Shown here: positions 48,600 through 57,669 of the stretch, in pieces
Position numbering within the stretch: the first letter of the stretch is position 1
Layout: each line of letters opens with the position of its first letter
NCBI GenBank assembly: GCA_003263845.1
Contig: JYJN01000086.1
Span: forward strand, 62,001 to 126,000
Direction: 5' to 3'
DNA length: 64,000 bases
From: Vibrio aestivus
GTDB taxonomy: Bacteria > Pseudomonadota > Gammaproteobacteria > Enterobacterales > Vibrionaceae
Program-made: the position numbers and the translations under genes
The notes under the pieces: generated by a model
The model's database searches: none
What the model was told of the DNA's origin: nothing
The model's input: only the letters and a program-made list of their open reading frames with translations

Positions 48600-48850
48600 A
48601 TGCGGGAAATCTTATGCCCGCATGCAAAGGCCAATACCGCGACGCATACGACGATGAGTAATGCGTAGAGGTAACCAATGGTCGTAGAAACGCCAAAGCC
48701 CCAAACTAAAGAAAATACAATGCCTTGGAAAGCTTGATAAGGCCACTCATAGATCGGGAAATGAGAGTCAGAGCTCATGAGATAGCTGAGCCCCACCAAG
48801 CTAAACAGCGCAGCTATCCAGCCCGATATCAAAGGTGCATTCTTATGCAT
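48587..48850 (-). CDS. Small hypothetical membrane protein (87 aa)
   Basis: Helices at about 7-25 and 40-80 (SLVWGFGVSTTIGYLYALLI, VVCVAVLAFACG) give two or three membrane passes, ending in a basic tail. It overlaps the GNAT gene upstream by 8 bases and the AhpD-like gene downstream by 13, so the three are one translationally coupled unit. Confidence 0.7.
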   Translation of the reverse strand: MHKNAPLISGWIAALFSLVGLSYLMSSDSHFPIYEWPYQAFQGIVFSLVWGFGVSTTIGYLYALLIVVCVAVLAFACGHKISRICRR

Positions 48851-49295
48851 TATTTGATGACCAACTCATTGGAACGAAGCGTATTCCGTGAACCTGGTCT
48901 TCAGGTCCCGTCGTGACAAAGCCATGCTTTTGGTAAAAGCTAACCGCATTAATGGACGATCTGAGTGTTACCTGCTCGTTTTCGGTGCCAGACAATAGCG
49001 CATCAAGTAACGCCTTTCCTAACCCACTACCTTGAGAAGACTTGCTGACAAACAGATGGGTTAAGTAATTACCGTCACGAAGGGATGCATAACCGACCAG
49101 TTGCCCATCTAGCTCAGCTTTTATCGATACATAGGTCTTAGGATCTAAAGTCGACGCTAAGCTGCCTACTACATGCTCTTGATAGACTTGGCGACCTTCT
49201 TCACTGAGCAATGGCAGTACATCATGTTCAGAGGTATCGGCAACCAGTGCTTGGATGTTATCTAGATCAGTTTGCTGAGCAGTTTCAATTTTCAT
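48843..49295 (-). CDS. GNAT-family N-acetyltransferase (150 aa)
   Basis: Motif A is FVSKSSQGSGLGKALLDALL and motif B INAVSFYQKHGF. A central strand SIKAELDGQLVGYASLRDG is typical. First gene of the GNAT/membrane/AhpD unit; substrate unknown. Confidence 0.88.
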   Translation of the reverse strand: MKIETAQQTDLDNIQALVADTSEHDVLPLLSEEGRQVYQEHVVGSLASTLDPKTYVSIKAELDGQLVGYASLRDGNYLTHLFVSKSSQGSGLGKALLDALLSGTENEQVTLRSSINAVSFYQKHGFVTTGPEDQVHGIRFVPMSWSSNNA

Positions 49296-49326
49296 TTATA
49301 TCTCCTGTATCGGTTAGCAAAAGGGC

Positions 49327-49804
49327 TTAAGGGTGGATGTTGATGAACATAATGTACTGAGGCCCGACGGGCCCGCCTAAATAGGGGTCGTTTTGACTCC
49401 TAAATCCAGCTTTCTCGTAGCAGGTTTTAGCTGAAGGATTTCGGTAGTTTACCGTTAAGTAGATGCTTTCTTTCTCTGGAAAATGCTCAGCAACAAAGGG
49501 TGCGAGTGCTTTCATTGCTTGCCGGCCAAAGCCCTTACCTTGGTGCTTTTGATCAATCACAAAGGTTCTTAACCCAATATCATCAGCTGTGCAAAAAACT
49601 GTGTGCCACCGAGAAATCGAGATCAAGCCGAAAGTAACCAATAACCTGTTCGCCTTGCTTAACCACAAAGCGTGGGATGGTTGGGTTGTCTGCGGCCAAG
49701 AACTCTTGCGCGGTGCCGGCAAAAGGGATCTGACTTTCATGCAGGGTAATGGCTGCTACTTGTTCAAAGTCATCTTGCGATAGTGGCGAGATTGATAATG
49801 TCAT
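49327..49804 (-). CDS. GNAT-family N-acetyltransferase; one frameshift
   Basis: The N-terminal part (MTLSISPLSQDDFEQVAAIT ... VIGYFRLDLDFS) and C-terminal part (TFVIDQKHQGKGFGRQAMKA ... TVNYRNPSAKTCYEKAGF) join when the six-A run at 49593-49598 (plus strand) is read as five. The joint then reads HSFCTADDIGLRTFVID and the length is 158 aa. Substrate unknown. Confidence 0.86.
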
Positions 49805-49857
49805 CCTAGATACCTACTTCTAACTCTACACACTCATCTGTATTTAGATTGATAGAT

Positions 49858-50312
49858 TTACTGAGTAAATTTTAATCGCGACATAAAGTGCAAATCGCAG
49901 TATTTGCCAGCTTTGAATGTACTCATTCGCTTTGTCCCTTCAATTTCAAATCCTAGGCTTGATAAAGGCCGATCGCGGCTTCATTGTCAGTTTGAACTTC
50001 AAGCTCTAAGCGAACTAGATTCAACCAGTTATCCGCTTGGTCAATAGCCTCTAGCAGTAGAGCTTTACCAATACCTTGTCCGTGTGAATCTGGATGAACC
50101 GCAATCGCCACCCCCGCGCTGTGTCTGTCGCGCAGCTTATGGCTGATAAACAGCGTGACATGGCCGAGTACTTTGTCATCAACTTCAGCAACGAGCGTGT
50201 AATGGTCTGGTTTAGAGAACAAACCGGAAATCGTATCCGAGCTCAAATAAGGCACTTGAGATGTGTTCACTGTGACGGAAGTGAAGCTGTACAGTTCGCA
50301 CAGATCGGCCAT
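49858..50312 (-). CDS. GNAT-family N-acetyltransferase; one frameshift, unclear start
   Basis: Motif A is VHPDSHGQGIGKALLLEAI and motif B EVQTDNEAAIGLYQ. One base is missing at 49959-49960; the restored C terminus reads SLGFEIEGTKRMSTFKAGKY and stops at 49858. The family N terminus (NIRHLESSD) continues in frame upstream of the ATG at 50312 to an ATT at 50339 that has AGGA placed correctly before it. So the real start may be a non-canonical ATT or a miscalled ATG. About 151 aa from the internal ATG. Confidence 0.82.
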
Positions 50313-50416
50313 ATCTGAAGATTCTAAGTGTCTAATGTTAATGGTGTTTTCCTTTCGTACTACTGAGTGTCTATTATTTAGACCTTATCATAACTAATAT
50401 CTATCGTATTGAGATT

Positions 50417-50683
50417 TATACCCAAGTGACTTCAAGATGCAAGATTCAGAACGTTGTCACGGGTTCAAGTTCAAGGCAAATGACGAAGCGGAATAACGGG
50501 TTCTTTCCAAGTCATTTAACGTAGAAATTGAGTCCGTGACACGTTCCCGAAGGGCGAGTTTGCCTAGCCTGCATACTTTGTTAACGATTCTCAATTTAGA
50601 ACCACTAGATCTTCGAATCGTTGCCGCGTTTGCAAACTAGGCAATTCTCGCTGAACCACGTATCTTGAGGTTACTTGGGTATA
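50417..50683. repeat. MITE-like 267-bp repeat, copy 1
   Basis: Bounded by terminal inverted repeats TATACCCAAGTGACTTCAAG and its complement-type end (CTTGAGGTTACTTGGGTATA). The inside carries further inverted segments around GTTTGCCTAG. A second copy of exactly 267 bases lies in opposite orientation at 62751-63017; the two are roughly 85-90 percent identical by eye without gaps. It has no coding capacity. It fills the gap between a GNAT gene and a solute-binding protein gene. Confidence 0.88.
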
Positions 50684-50727
50684 TAGACTTTAATTGAGAT
50701 TCGTTTTCTGCCCATAGTTGGACGGTC

Positions 50728-51504
50728 TTAGTAGGGCGGCTTGATTCCATATTTCTCTTGTAGCGCTTTGACTTCGCTAGAGTAGGTGGAGAGGTAGTCG
50801 TTAAAATCTCGGATAATATCGGGATTGTTGATGTTGGATAGATGGTAGCTACCTCCTTCCGATTCAAGCAATCGAGTGTTGATGGCGAGACTGATATTGT
50901 CATCCATTTGGGAAAGCAAAAATCGCCCAACGTTTTGGTCCATAATGACACCTTGAACTCGCCCTTTAAAAACCATCTCTAATAGTCTTTCTGGGTTGTC
51001 GGCTTCGACGACTTTGATTTGGCCACTTTCGATCGCAGAGGAGAGTTTCCAGGGGGTGACTCCTCTTATTATTCCGAGTTTATTAAAGCTATTAAGCTTA
51101 AGCTGTTTGTCTTGAGGCTGGACGAACATGACCTCTTCAAGCTCGATGACGGGTAGAGAGTAGGTAATAGGGCGACCTGCTCTAGAGTCGAGATTCCATA
51201 AATTGCTGTCGGGGAACTTGGCATCGACTTCTCCACTGTAAAACATTTTGTAGAGACGTTTGATAGGAAGAGCTTTGTAGGTCACTTGATATCCGTAGGC
51301 GTCGCCAAATTGGCTCAGTAGCTCAGGAACGTAGCCGGTATAGGTGCCCTCTGTTTCGTTGTGAGCGTACAACGGATAGTAGTTGATATTTTCTATCCCA
51401 ATGGTGATGGACTTGGTCGCTGTAATACTTGAAGAAGCGAAGGTTGAAACAGATATGCTTAATGCTAAGCAAGCAACAATGACGACGTTCATGGCAACCC
51501 TCAA
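50728..51504 (-). CDS. Orphan periplasmic solute-binding protein, SBP_bac_3 type (258 aa)
   Basis: The signal peptide ends near TFAS/SSI (residue 25). The fold is that of amino-acid-binding proteins: GIENINYYPLYAHNETEG, GYVPELLSQFGDAYGYQVTY, LEMVFKGRVQGVIMDQN. There are no permease or ATPase genes nearby, so it may be an orphan receptor or work with a distant transporter or sensor kinase. The frame is intact. Confidence 0.88.
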   Translation of the reverse strand: MRVAMNVVIVACLALSISVSTFASSSITATKSITIGIENINYYPLYAHNETEGTYTGYVPELLSQFGDAYGYQVTYKALPIKRLYKMFYSGEVDAKFPDSNLWNLDSRAGRPITYSLPVIELEEVMFVQPQDKQLKLNSFNKLGIIRGVTPWKLSSAIESGQIKVVEADNPERLLEMVFKGRVQGVIMDQNVGRFLLSQMDDNISLAINTRLLESEGGSYHLSNINNPDIIRDFNDYLSTYSSEVKALQEKYGIKPPY

Positions 51505-51601
51505 ACTTAATTACACTCTATAACTATAGACATTTAGACGTTGGTCGCGCTGAGGAAAGACTGCACGTGAGCGATTATGATTACTTGCGTGCAGATTTTA
51601 A

Positions 51602-52195
51602 CTATTTACTGTGCCGAGCTAATCGGTGCGTAAGATGATTTTTTACCGCGGGCCACTCTTGATTGATGATTGAGAACACTACGGTGTCACGATACGAGCC
51701 ATCCGGCATGCGTTTGTGATTACGAAGTATGCCATCTTGTTTTGCACCAAGTTTGCCAATGGCCTGCCGTGATGCTTGGTTGTGCCAGTGGGTACAAAAC
51801 TCGACCGCAATTGCATCTAATGATTCGAATGCGTGCTGCAGCAGTAGCAGCTTACACTCGCTGTTAACAGCTGAGCGCTGATAGCTTTTCGCATACCAGG
51901 TGTGGCCTATTTCGACACGTTTGTTGTCTCCGTCTGCATTGCAGTAGCGGGTAGTACCAATGATTTTTTCTGTAGCTTTGTCTACGACTGCAAACGGCAT
52001 AGCAAGCCCTTGTTTCTTGGTTTCCAGTGCTACAGACAAGTAGCGTTCTACCGTTTCATGGTTGGGAACCGAGGTATACCAAAGGTTCCAAAGCTCACCG
52101 TCTGATGCCGCTTCCACGAGGGCATCAGCATGCTCTTCCTTAAGCGGGATAAGCTTAACGGTGGTTGATTCTAACTCTATTTCTTTTAGCCACAT
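51602..52195 (-). CDS. GNAT-family acetyltransferase, RimJ/RimL-like (197 aa)
   Basis: The N terminus ELESTTVKLIPLKEEHADAL and the central TRYCNADGDNKRVEIGHTWY are typical of the RimJ/RimL subgroup, as is the end VEFCTHWHNQASRQAIGKLG followed by RNHKRMPDGSYRDTVVFSI. These enzymes often acetylate ribosomal protein N termini or antibiotics; the target here is unknown. Confidence 0.9.
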   Translation of the reverse strand: MWLKEIELESTTVKLIPLKEEHADALVEAASDGELWNLWYTSVPNHETVERYLSVALETKKQGLAMPFAVVDKATEKIIGTTRYCNADGDNKRVEIGHTWYAKSYQRSAVNSECKLLLLQHAFESLDAIAVEFCTHWHNQASRQAIGKLGAKQDGILRNHKRMPDGSYRDTVVFSIINQEWPAVKNHLTHRLARHSK

Positions 52196-52239
52196 GACGT
52201 TACTCTCTTTCTAATTTTATTCTGAGGTGTATTGAAGGT

Positions 52240-52923
52240 TTACCAAGGATGAATGTCACCTTCCCAAGTGAAGAAGGTACCAGATTGGTCCAAAGTCAGA
52301 CCTTGAGTGAGTTTGATGATTCCGGCAGCGCTCTCTTGAGCGGTAATGTCGGCTTCGTCACCACCCATATCGGTTTTCACCCAACCCGGGTGAACAGGGC
52401 AAACCGTAATCCCTTGCTCTTTAAGTTCTAAGGCCATGACTTGCATGACTTTGTTTACTGCCGCTTTCGAGCTTCTGTAGGCGTACATACCCACCGCATC
52501 TCGGTTAAGTGCCCCCATTTGGCTTGAAATCGTAACAATGCGCGGGTTGGGGGCTTCTTGCATTAACGGGATAATTGCGCGGCTAACCAGTAAAGGAGCA
52601 ATACTGTTGACTGAGAAAGTCTCTAACCAACTTGGTGCGCTGACATTGTCGCGATCTTGCTCGTCAGGGCCAATGATGCCTGCATTGTTAATCAAAACAT
52701 CGATTTTCTGACCTGCTAGCGATTCACTGAGAGCCTTGATTGAGCTTTCATTGGTCACCTCTAGCTCTACTAAGGTTAAATTACCATGGTCTTTTAAACT
52801 CATTTGATCATTTGAAGGTGCGTTGCGGTATGTTGCAATCACCTTGTACTCGAGTGCTAATAGCTGTTTTGTGAGCTCAAGACCGATGCCGCGAGAGGCT
52901 CCAGTAATTAATACGGTTTCCAT
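52240..52923 (-). CDS. Short-chain dehydrogenase/reductase, C-factor-like (227 aa)
   Basis: The nucleotide motif is TGASRGIGLELTKQLL, then NNAGIIG, serine in VTISSQMG and YxxxK in YAYRSSKAAV, and VHPGWVKTDMGG. It belongs to the SDR subgroup of C-signal-like proteins. The frame is intact, 45 bases after the upstream end of the RimJ-like gene. Confidence 0.9.
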   Translation of the reverse strand: METVLITGASRGIGLELTKQLLALEYKVIATYRNAPSNDQMSLKDHGNLTLVELEVTNESSIKALSESLAGQKIDVLINNAGIIGPDEQDRDNVSAPSWLETFSVNSIAPLLVSRAIIPLMQEAPNPRIVTISSQMGALNRDAVGMYAYRSSKAAVNKVMQVMALELKEQGITVCPVHPGWVKTDMGGDEADITAQESAAGIIKLTQGLTLDQSGTFFTWEGDIHPW

Positions 52924-53010
52924 ATATCTGACTTCCTTTCTTTTTGTTTTATCGCGTGTATGGCTGTCGGTATAATTGCTATCGAATAGTTGCTATCGAA
53001 ATAGCTACGC

Positions 53011-53636
53011 TTATCTTTGCTTCATGAAGGCAACGGCCAGCCCAGATGAAACGAACGTCAATCCGGCGCCAATATTCAGTCCAAGAATGAGCCTTGGTTT
53101 TGCCTTTAACCAAGCGGCTAGTTGATGAGAAAAAATACCCATCAAGCTGAAACCGAGCGCAGTAAGAATGGCGAACCAAACTCCGTATCCCACCATTTGC
53201 ATTGTGACAGAACCAAGGCTTGGGTTAACGAACTGAGGTACAAACGCTAATACAAAAATACCCGGTTTAGGTTGAGAGCTGCAGACAGAAAGCCCGTTGC
53301 GAAGATGTGTTTGAGCGGCTGCTTTTTGGTTTCTTCTAGTGAAAATAGCTGACGAGAACGAAGCACTTTGATGCCCAACCAAATCAAATACCCCGCACCA
53401 ACAATTTTAACCGCATAGAACGCGAGCTCAGACGTTTGAATAAGCAGGGTTAAACCAAAAGTTGCTGCCATTACATGAAAGAGTATTCCACTTCCTGAAG
53501 CCAGCCCCGATACTGTCGCTGCCAGTTTTCCTTGGCTTAAACCTCGGCCCATGGCAAGCAAGTTATCTGGCCCCGGTGAGACAACGAGTAGAAAACAGGC
53601 GAGAGTGTAAGTGATGAAAACTTCTAATGGAAACAT
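53011..53636 (-). CDS. LysE-family amino-acid exporter; one frameshift
   Basis: ATG 53636 has AAGGAG 5 bases upstream. The N terminus YTLACFLLVVSPGPDNLLAM carries the LysE/RhtB signature SPGP. Five to six hydrophobic helices follow. One base is missing at 53270-53271; restored, GFLSAALN joins PKPGIFVLAFVPQFV, the family's second landmark. Length is 208 aa, normal. Likely exports an amino acid or homoserine lactone-like compound; substrate unknown. Confidence 0.9.
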
Positions 53637-53715
53637 GATAACTCCTTGTTTCTCTGCTTCTTTGGTATTGAAATTCAATGTAATCCGAGCTGTAACCTGA
53701 CTTAATCGCTGGTGG

Positions 53716-54174
53716 TTAGGCTAACTCCAACGTCATAAACTGGCTGTTTGGGTCTAAGCTGTAATTGGCAAAAGGGCCGCATATTTGGAATCCAAACTTG
53801 GTGTATAGATTATGCGCGGCATTGAAATAGGCCTCTGTGCCTGTTTCTAAGCTCAGCCTACGGTAACCACGTTCTTGCGCGATATCCAAAACATGCTCGA
53901 GAAGGCCGGTTGCGACGCCAGACTTTCGTGCGAATGAAGAGGTTCGCATTGACTTTATTTCAGCATGGTTAACATCTAACTGTTTTATGGCTACACAGCC
54001 GAGTAGTTGATTCTCTTTCCAGCAGCTAAAGAAGGTGATCTCGGGTGCTTTAAGTGCGTCAACATCCAGTGCGTGAACACTCTCTGGCGGTGAGGTGGCG
54101 TACATATCGGCTAAATGCTCCTCGAGCAGCTTGATCACTTCTCCACCTGAAAGGTTATCGACTTTGATTTCCAT
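53716..54174 (-). CDS. GNAT-family N-acetyltransferase (152 aa)
   Basis: The receptor-side strands MEIKVDNLSGGEVIKLLEEH and HAEIKSMRTSSFARKSGVAT form motif A, then SLETGTEAYFNAAHNLYTKF. This matches the YsnE/PhiNT-like subgroup. Substrate unknown. Confidence 0.88.
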   Translation of the reverse strand: MEIKVDNLSGGEVIKLLEEHLADMYATSPPESVHALDVDALKAPEITFFSCWKENQLLGCVAIKQLDVNHAEIKSMRTSSFARKSGVATGLLEHVLDIAQERGYRRLSLETGTEAYFNAAHNLYTKFGFQICGPFANYSLDPNSQFMTLELA

Positions 54175-54330
54175 GTCCTATTTCCTTTTTGTTGAGCTTT
54201 GTTTTCTTTGAACACTTTATCGCCAATTAATGCTGTTGGAAAGATGTAATTTATTTCATAGGTTGCTGTTTTTATTATTTTTTATGCGGTAAAAACGCGG
54301 GTGGTTTTTCCGAGACTTAGTAAAACGTGA

Positions 54331-54362
54331 GCAAAAGCAAAAGCAAAAGCAAAAGCAAAAAA
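54331..54362. repeat. GCAAAA hexanucleotide tandem repeat (five units)
   Basis: Five perfect GCAAAA units lie between the DinB and GNAT genes. A downstream GCTTTTGC (54373-54381) can pair with one of the units to form a hairpin. The copy number could vary by slippage; it lies just past the DinB stop. Confidence 0.85.
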
Positions 54363-54389
54363 CTGGATGACTTGCTTTTGCTGTGACCT

Positions 54390-54931
54390 TTAAACCTCGG
54401 CACCTTCTGGCACGATGATTGGTAAATCAGTGCAGCCAAAATCGACATCCATTTGAGCGAGCAAGCAGGTCATCTGCCCCTATGATGGGTTTGATGATTG
54501 AAAACATGTTGGCAAAATTCCGCGACTCGGCGCTCAATGACTTGTCCTGCTGTCGTGATATAACGGACGGTTTTATTGCAATCTTGGTCATCGAAGTTTT
54601 TTGTCATACGAAGGTAAATATCATCAACCTTGGTGCGTAACGCTCGGAGTTCATCCATGGTGGTAACGAATGTATCTGTAATTCGTTTAGAGGTAGGAAG
54701 TTCTGCAAGCAGCTGCCGGTCAATAGTGACAATCTCATTGTCTACAAGGCGCTGCAACATGATCAGATCACCGAACAAGATGTGATTCCAATGAGCCATG
54801 ATACTCGGAAAGAAAGCCTGACGATCTTGGTGAAGCTGCTCTTCACTGAGCTGTTGGCAAACATCTAGCAACTGATTGTTCATACGCTGGTTGTAGCAGG
54901 CCAGCATTCTTAAGTTCGAAGATAAGTCCAT
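54390..54931 (-). CDS. DinB-family protein; one frameshift
   Basis: Four-helix DinB/YfiT fold with metal-binding histidines in MAHWNHILFGD (about residue 47) and FNHQTHHRGQ. One base is missing in the C-run 54477-54480 (plus strand); the restored end reads RGQMTCLLAQMDVDFGCTDL and stops at 54390, giving 180 aa. DinB-type proteins are thiol-dependent or hydrolase-like metalloenzymes, mostly of unknown substrate. Confidence 0.88.
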
Positions 54932-54956
54932 TTATTGTATTCCAGTGTTGAGGGGC

Positions 54957-55289
54957 TTAGCCCCAGTTATTGTTATTTTTCTTGTATAAGGTTCGAGTTC
55001 TTAAGTAGAGGTAAAGCGGTAAGCCGCAAGACACACCAACGCTGAACGTGCCAATTACCGCAAGGTATCGATGCTTAACTTGATGCTGTTTACCGTCCAC
55101 AGAAATAAAGACCAGCAGAGCCACTGCCGCGACAATAACGTCTAACCATGCCATCAAACTGATTGAGTTGGTTGTGATTGACTTGATGAGCAGCGTCATA
55201 TTGAGCCCATGCTCGAGAACCCAAGGCAATAATGCGCCGTAGGGGAGTACAATACCCAGTATGGTTAACAGTAGATACGTTCTTGCCAT
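54957..55289 (-). CDS. DUF2834-family membrane protein (110 aa)
   Basis: Three hydrophobic segments (about 5-24, 44-62, 74-96) with the family ending CGLPLYLYLRTRTLYKK. The N-terminal ILGIVLPYGALLPWVLEHG also fits. Function unknown. Confidence 0.82.
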   Translation of the reverse strand: MARTYLLLTILGIVLPYGALLPWVLEHGLNMTLLIKSITTNSISLMAWLDVIVAAVALLVFISVDGKQHQVKHRYLAVIGTFSVGVSCGLPLYLYLRTRTLYKKNNNNWG

Positions 55290-55309
55290 GGTTTTTCCTC
55301 GATGATAAG

Positions 55310-55732
55310 TCAGGGTTTAACTGGGTTAGCTGGAAAGCATTTAACGCCTTCAGGGATGTCGTACCAATCCACTTTACTTTCCACCCAGACATGAGCGGTT
55401 GGCTCAAAGAGCGAATCGTCTTCTAAGTTGACGGGTTTTAACTTGAGCTTCAGGATAGCGGCATCGTCTGGGTTGTAGTGATAAACACGGTTACCACAGC
55501 TTGGGCAAAACTTAGCGCTGTTCTTGTTGCCGCTGTCTGCTGTGCGTTGCCACTCACTCAATTCACCGGTAAATTTGATGTCTTCGGCAGACACCATCGC
55601 GGTCACGCTGAATGGGCCAGTCGATAGCTTTTGACATTCAACGCAGTGACATGCGATGACCATTTTTGGTGCTTGGTACAACTCGTAACTGACTTGACCA
55701 CATTGGCATGCTCCTTTGACTGGAAATTCCAT
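55310..55732 (-). CDS. GFA-family zinc protein (140 aa)
   Basis: Glutathione-dependent formaldehyde-activating-like fold with zinc ligands in ACQCGQVSYEL, ACHCVECQK and FCPSCGNRVYHYN. Members of this family mostly have unknown activities. A second, distinct member lies at 61023. Confidence 0.92.
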   Translation of the reverse strand: MEFPVKGACQCGQVSYELYQAPKMVIACHCVECQKLSTGPFSVTAMVSAEDIKFTGELSEWQRTADSGNKNSAKFCPSCGNRVYHYNPDDAAILKLKLKPVNLEDDSLFEPTAHVWVESKVDWYDIPEGVKCFPANPVKP

Positions 55733-55770
55733 TGCTCTACTCCTTATGATGCCTGCAAATTCTTTTGTTT

Positions 55771-56256
55771 TTATATCGCGGGTGAGAGTTGTTTTTCGTA
55801 GCGCTGCTCTAACTGGACTTTACCCCAGAGTTCTCGCTCGTCTTCTTGACTGATAGTAAATCCATATCTTAAATACAGTGATTTTGAGACCGCCAAACCA
55901 TCGACGGTCCACAAGATGATTTTCTGATAGTTTTGCTGTTGGCAGAACGCAATCGCTAGGTCCATCAACTGTTTGCCTAGTCCTTGACCACGGGCGATAG
56001 GATCGACGGAATACCAACGCAGTTGCGCTACACATTCAGACACTTCACAGATACAGATTGAACCAATTAAAGAGCCATTTGTTTTGGCTAGCCAGATGCG
56101 TTCTCGCGGGTTTTGGCGCTTGGCAAACTGTGCCAGTGGCTCTGCAACATACGCTTCAAAAGTGAAATCGTAGCCGTACTCTTTGGCGTAAAGTAGCCCG
56201 TGCTGCTTAACTATTTGACCTAAATCCCCAGGCTCTAATTGATGAGATATCTCCAT
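55771..56256 (-). CDS. GNAT-family N-acetyltransferase (161 aa)
   Basis: I choose ATG 56256 (MEISHQLEPG) because GGAG lies 4 bases before it; a longer frame reaches 56310 but overlaps the upstream gene. Motif A is VDPIARGQGLGKQLMDLAIA, then ILWTVDGLAVSKSLYLRYGF. It resembles acetyltransferases fused to MarR proteins elsewhere, here standing alone. Confidence 0.88.
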   Translation of the reverse strand: MEISHQLEPGDLGQIVKQHGLLYAKEYGYDFTFEAYVAEPLAQFAKRQNPRERIWLAKTNGSLIGSICICEVSECVAQLRWYSVDPIARGQGLGKQLMDLAIAFCQQQNYQKIILWTVDGLAVSKSLYLRYGFTISQEDERELWGKVQLEQRYEKQLSPAI

Positions 56257-56272
56257 AAACTCCAATCTTCCT

Positions 56273-56770
56273 TTACTTCTGAGTGATGGAACGCATGGAG
56301 TAGGGCACAATCATTTTGTGAAACGGCGTGACGAAGAACATGTAAAGCTTGCCCCAAATGTTATGTACATGGACAACGGTTGTGGCGTGCAAAATTGATT
56401 TTTCTGCTCGTTTTTCAATATAGAAGGAGACTCGAACATCTAAGTGTTTGTCGCTATCTTCGCCTATGACCTCGCTGTCAGACAGAGACACAAGGCTGAA
56501 AATCCCAGCCATGTCGCCGACTTTATAGTCAGGTGCCGTCTTAGACTCTTTGATTTCATTCATGGCACCAAGGTTTTTTAAACCCAGTTTCGACACAATG
56601 GCATTTCTCATGTTCATCAAGGCCGCGACAATGGGAGGGGTTTTGGTAAAAATAGCTAAATAGGCTTCCATTGCGGTTTGGTCTGGGTCGATCAATGTTG
56701 CACTAAATGTGTCATGAAAATAGGCGCCTTCTACGTATGTGGTTAGTTCACTTTCTGCGGGTATATTCAT
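56273..56770 (-). CDS. DUF2867-family protein (165 aa)
   Basis: ATG 56770 has AGGAG 5 bases upstream. The pattern AYFHDTFSATLIDPDQTAME, LAIFTKTPPIVAALMNMRNA and HNIWGKLYMFFVTPFHKMIV matches DUF2867 proteins, which have a START-like fold. Function unknown. The gene ends 16 bases before the GNAT start. Confidence 0.82.
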   Translation of the reverse strand: MNIPAESELTTYVEGAYFHDTFSATLIDPDQTAMEAYLAIFTKTPPIVAALMNMRNAIVSKLGLKNLGAMNEIKESKTAPDYKVGDMAGIFSLVSLSDSEVIGEDSDKHLDVRVSFYIEKRAEKSILHATTVVHVHNIWGKLYMFFVTPFHKMIVPYSMRSITQK

Positions 56771-56917
56771 GATCACTCCTTGGTTTTAGTTGCGAACAGC
56801 CAGTATTGATTAGGCGCAACAAATTGACTACAACCGGAGTATGAGCGACATGGGAAATGTTAGTTGATACGCAAAATTTTGTTGATTATGTGCAAGATGG
56901 TGCACTTTTGAAGAGCC

Positions 56918-57583
56918 CTACAGAGGGTTGGTTAATTTGATCAGGGTTTCTCGAAGGTTATCTCGTAAAGTCACGTGATCGGAATGGGGACATATTTTAT
57001 GTTGATCGGCGACGAGTAACGTCGATAAGCCAATAGATTTAGCGCCTTGCATGTCCGAGATTGGATTGTCACCGACCATCAAAGTATGGGCGGCGTGACT
57101 ACCAATGCTATTGAGAGCAATTTGGAAAGCTTGTTCGCTGGGTTTGCGATAACCAATCTCGCACGACCAAATGACTCTATCGAAATATTGGGCTAACTCG
57201 CGACGTTCAAGGTCTTGTTGAAAAATGTCGGTGTTACCCGTGACATTAGAAAGCAGCACGAGTTTAGTCCCTTGGCTTTTTAAAGTACTAAGAAGCTCGT
57301 GTGTGTAGGGATAAAGTTCACCTGATCGAATGAAATGTTCCAAGTGCTGAATACCCAGCTCAGTATGAAAAGGAACGCCATGGGTAGCAAAAGCCAAGCG
57401 CCAAATAGATTCCCATTCAGGGTGACTGACTTGATTTGGCTGATAAAGCTGACGGATGTATAGCTCAATAAGTTTGCCAACTTTGACCGCTTGCGTTGAA
57501 CTGCACACTGCTTCAAGAGATTGGGCTAAATTGCCCATCTTGCATAGTGTGTTACCGTAATCGAAGATAACTGTATTGTACAT
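56918..57583 (-). CDS. HAD-superfamily hydrolase (221 aa)
   Basis: ATG 57583 starts MYNTVIFDYGNTL, where the usual DxDGT is DYGNT: the nucleophile Asp remains, but the acid/base second Asp is replaced by Gly, as in some HAD subgroups. Motif II is VLLSNVTGN, motif III GYRKPSEQAF and motif IV MVGDNPISDMQGAKSIG. Substrate unknown; the DYG variant may alter activity. Confidence 0.85.
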   Translation of the reverse strand: MYNTVIFDYGNTLCKMGNLAQSLEAVCSSTQAVKVGKLIELYIRQLYQPNQVSHPEWESIWRLAFATHGVPFHTELGIQHLEHFIRSGELYPYTHELLSTLKSQGTKLVLLSNVTGNTDIFQQDLERRELAQYFDRVIWSCEIGYRKPSEQAFQIALNSIGSHAAHTLMVGDNPISDMQGAKSIGLSTLLVADQHKICPHSDHVTLRDNLRETLIKLTNPL

Positions 57584-57669
57584 ACCGCGTTGAATGAGAC
57601 TGAGTACAAGAGTGTACAAAGTACCACGGATTATCGAGTTGGTACTTTGTACAAGATCTCAGATTCGTT

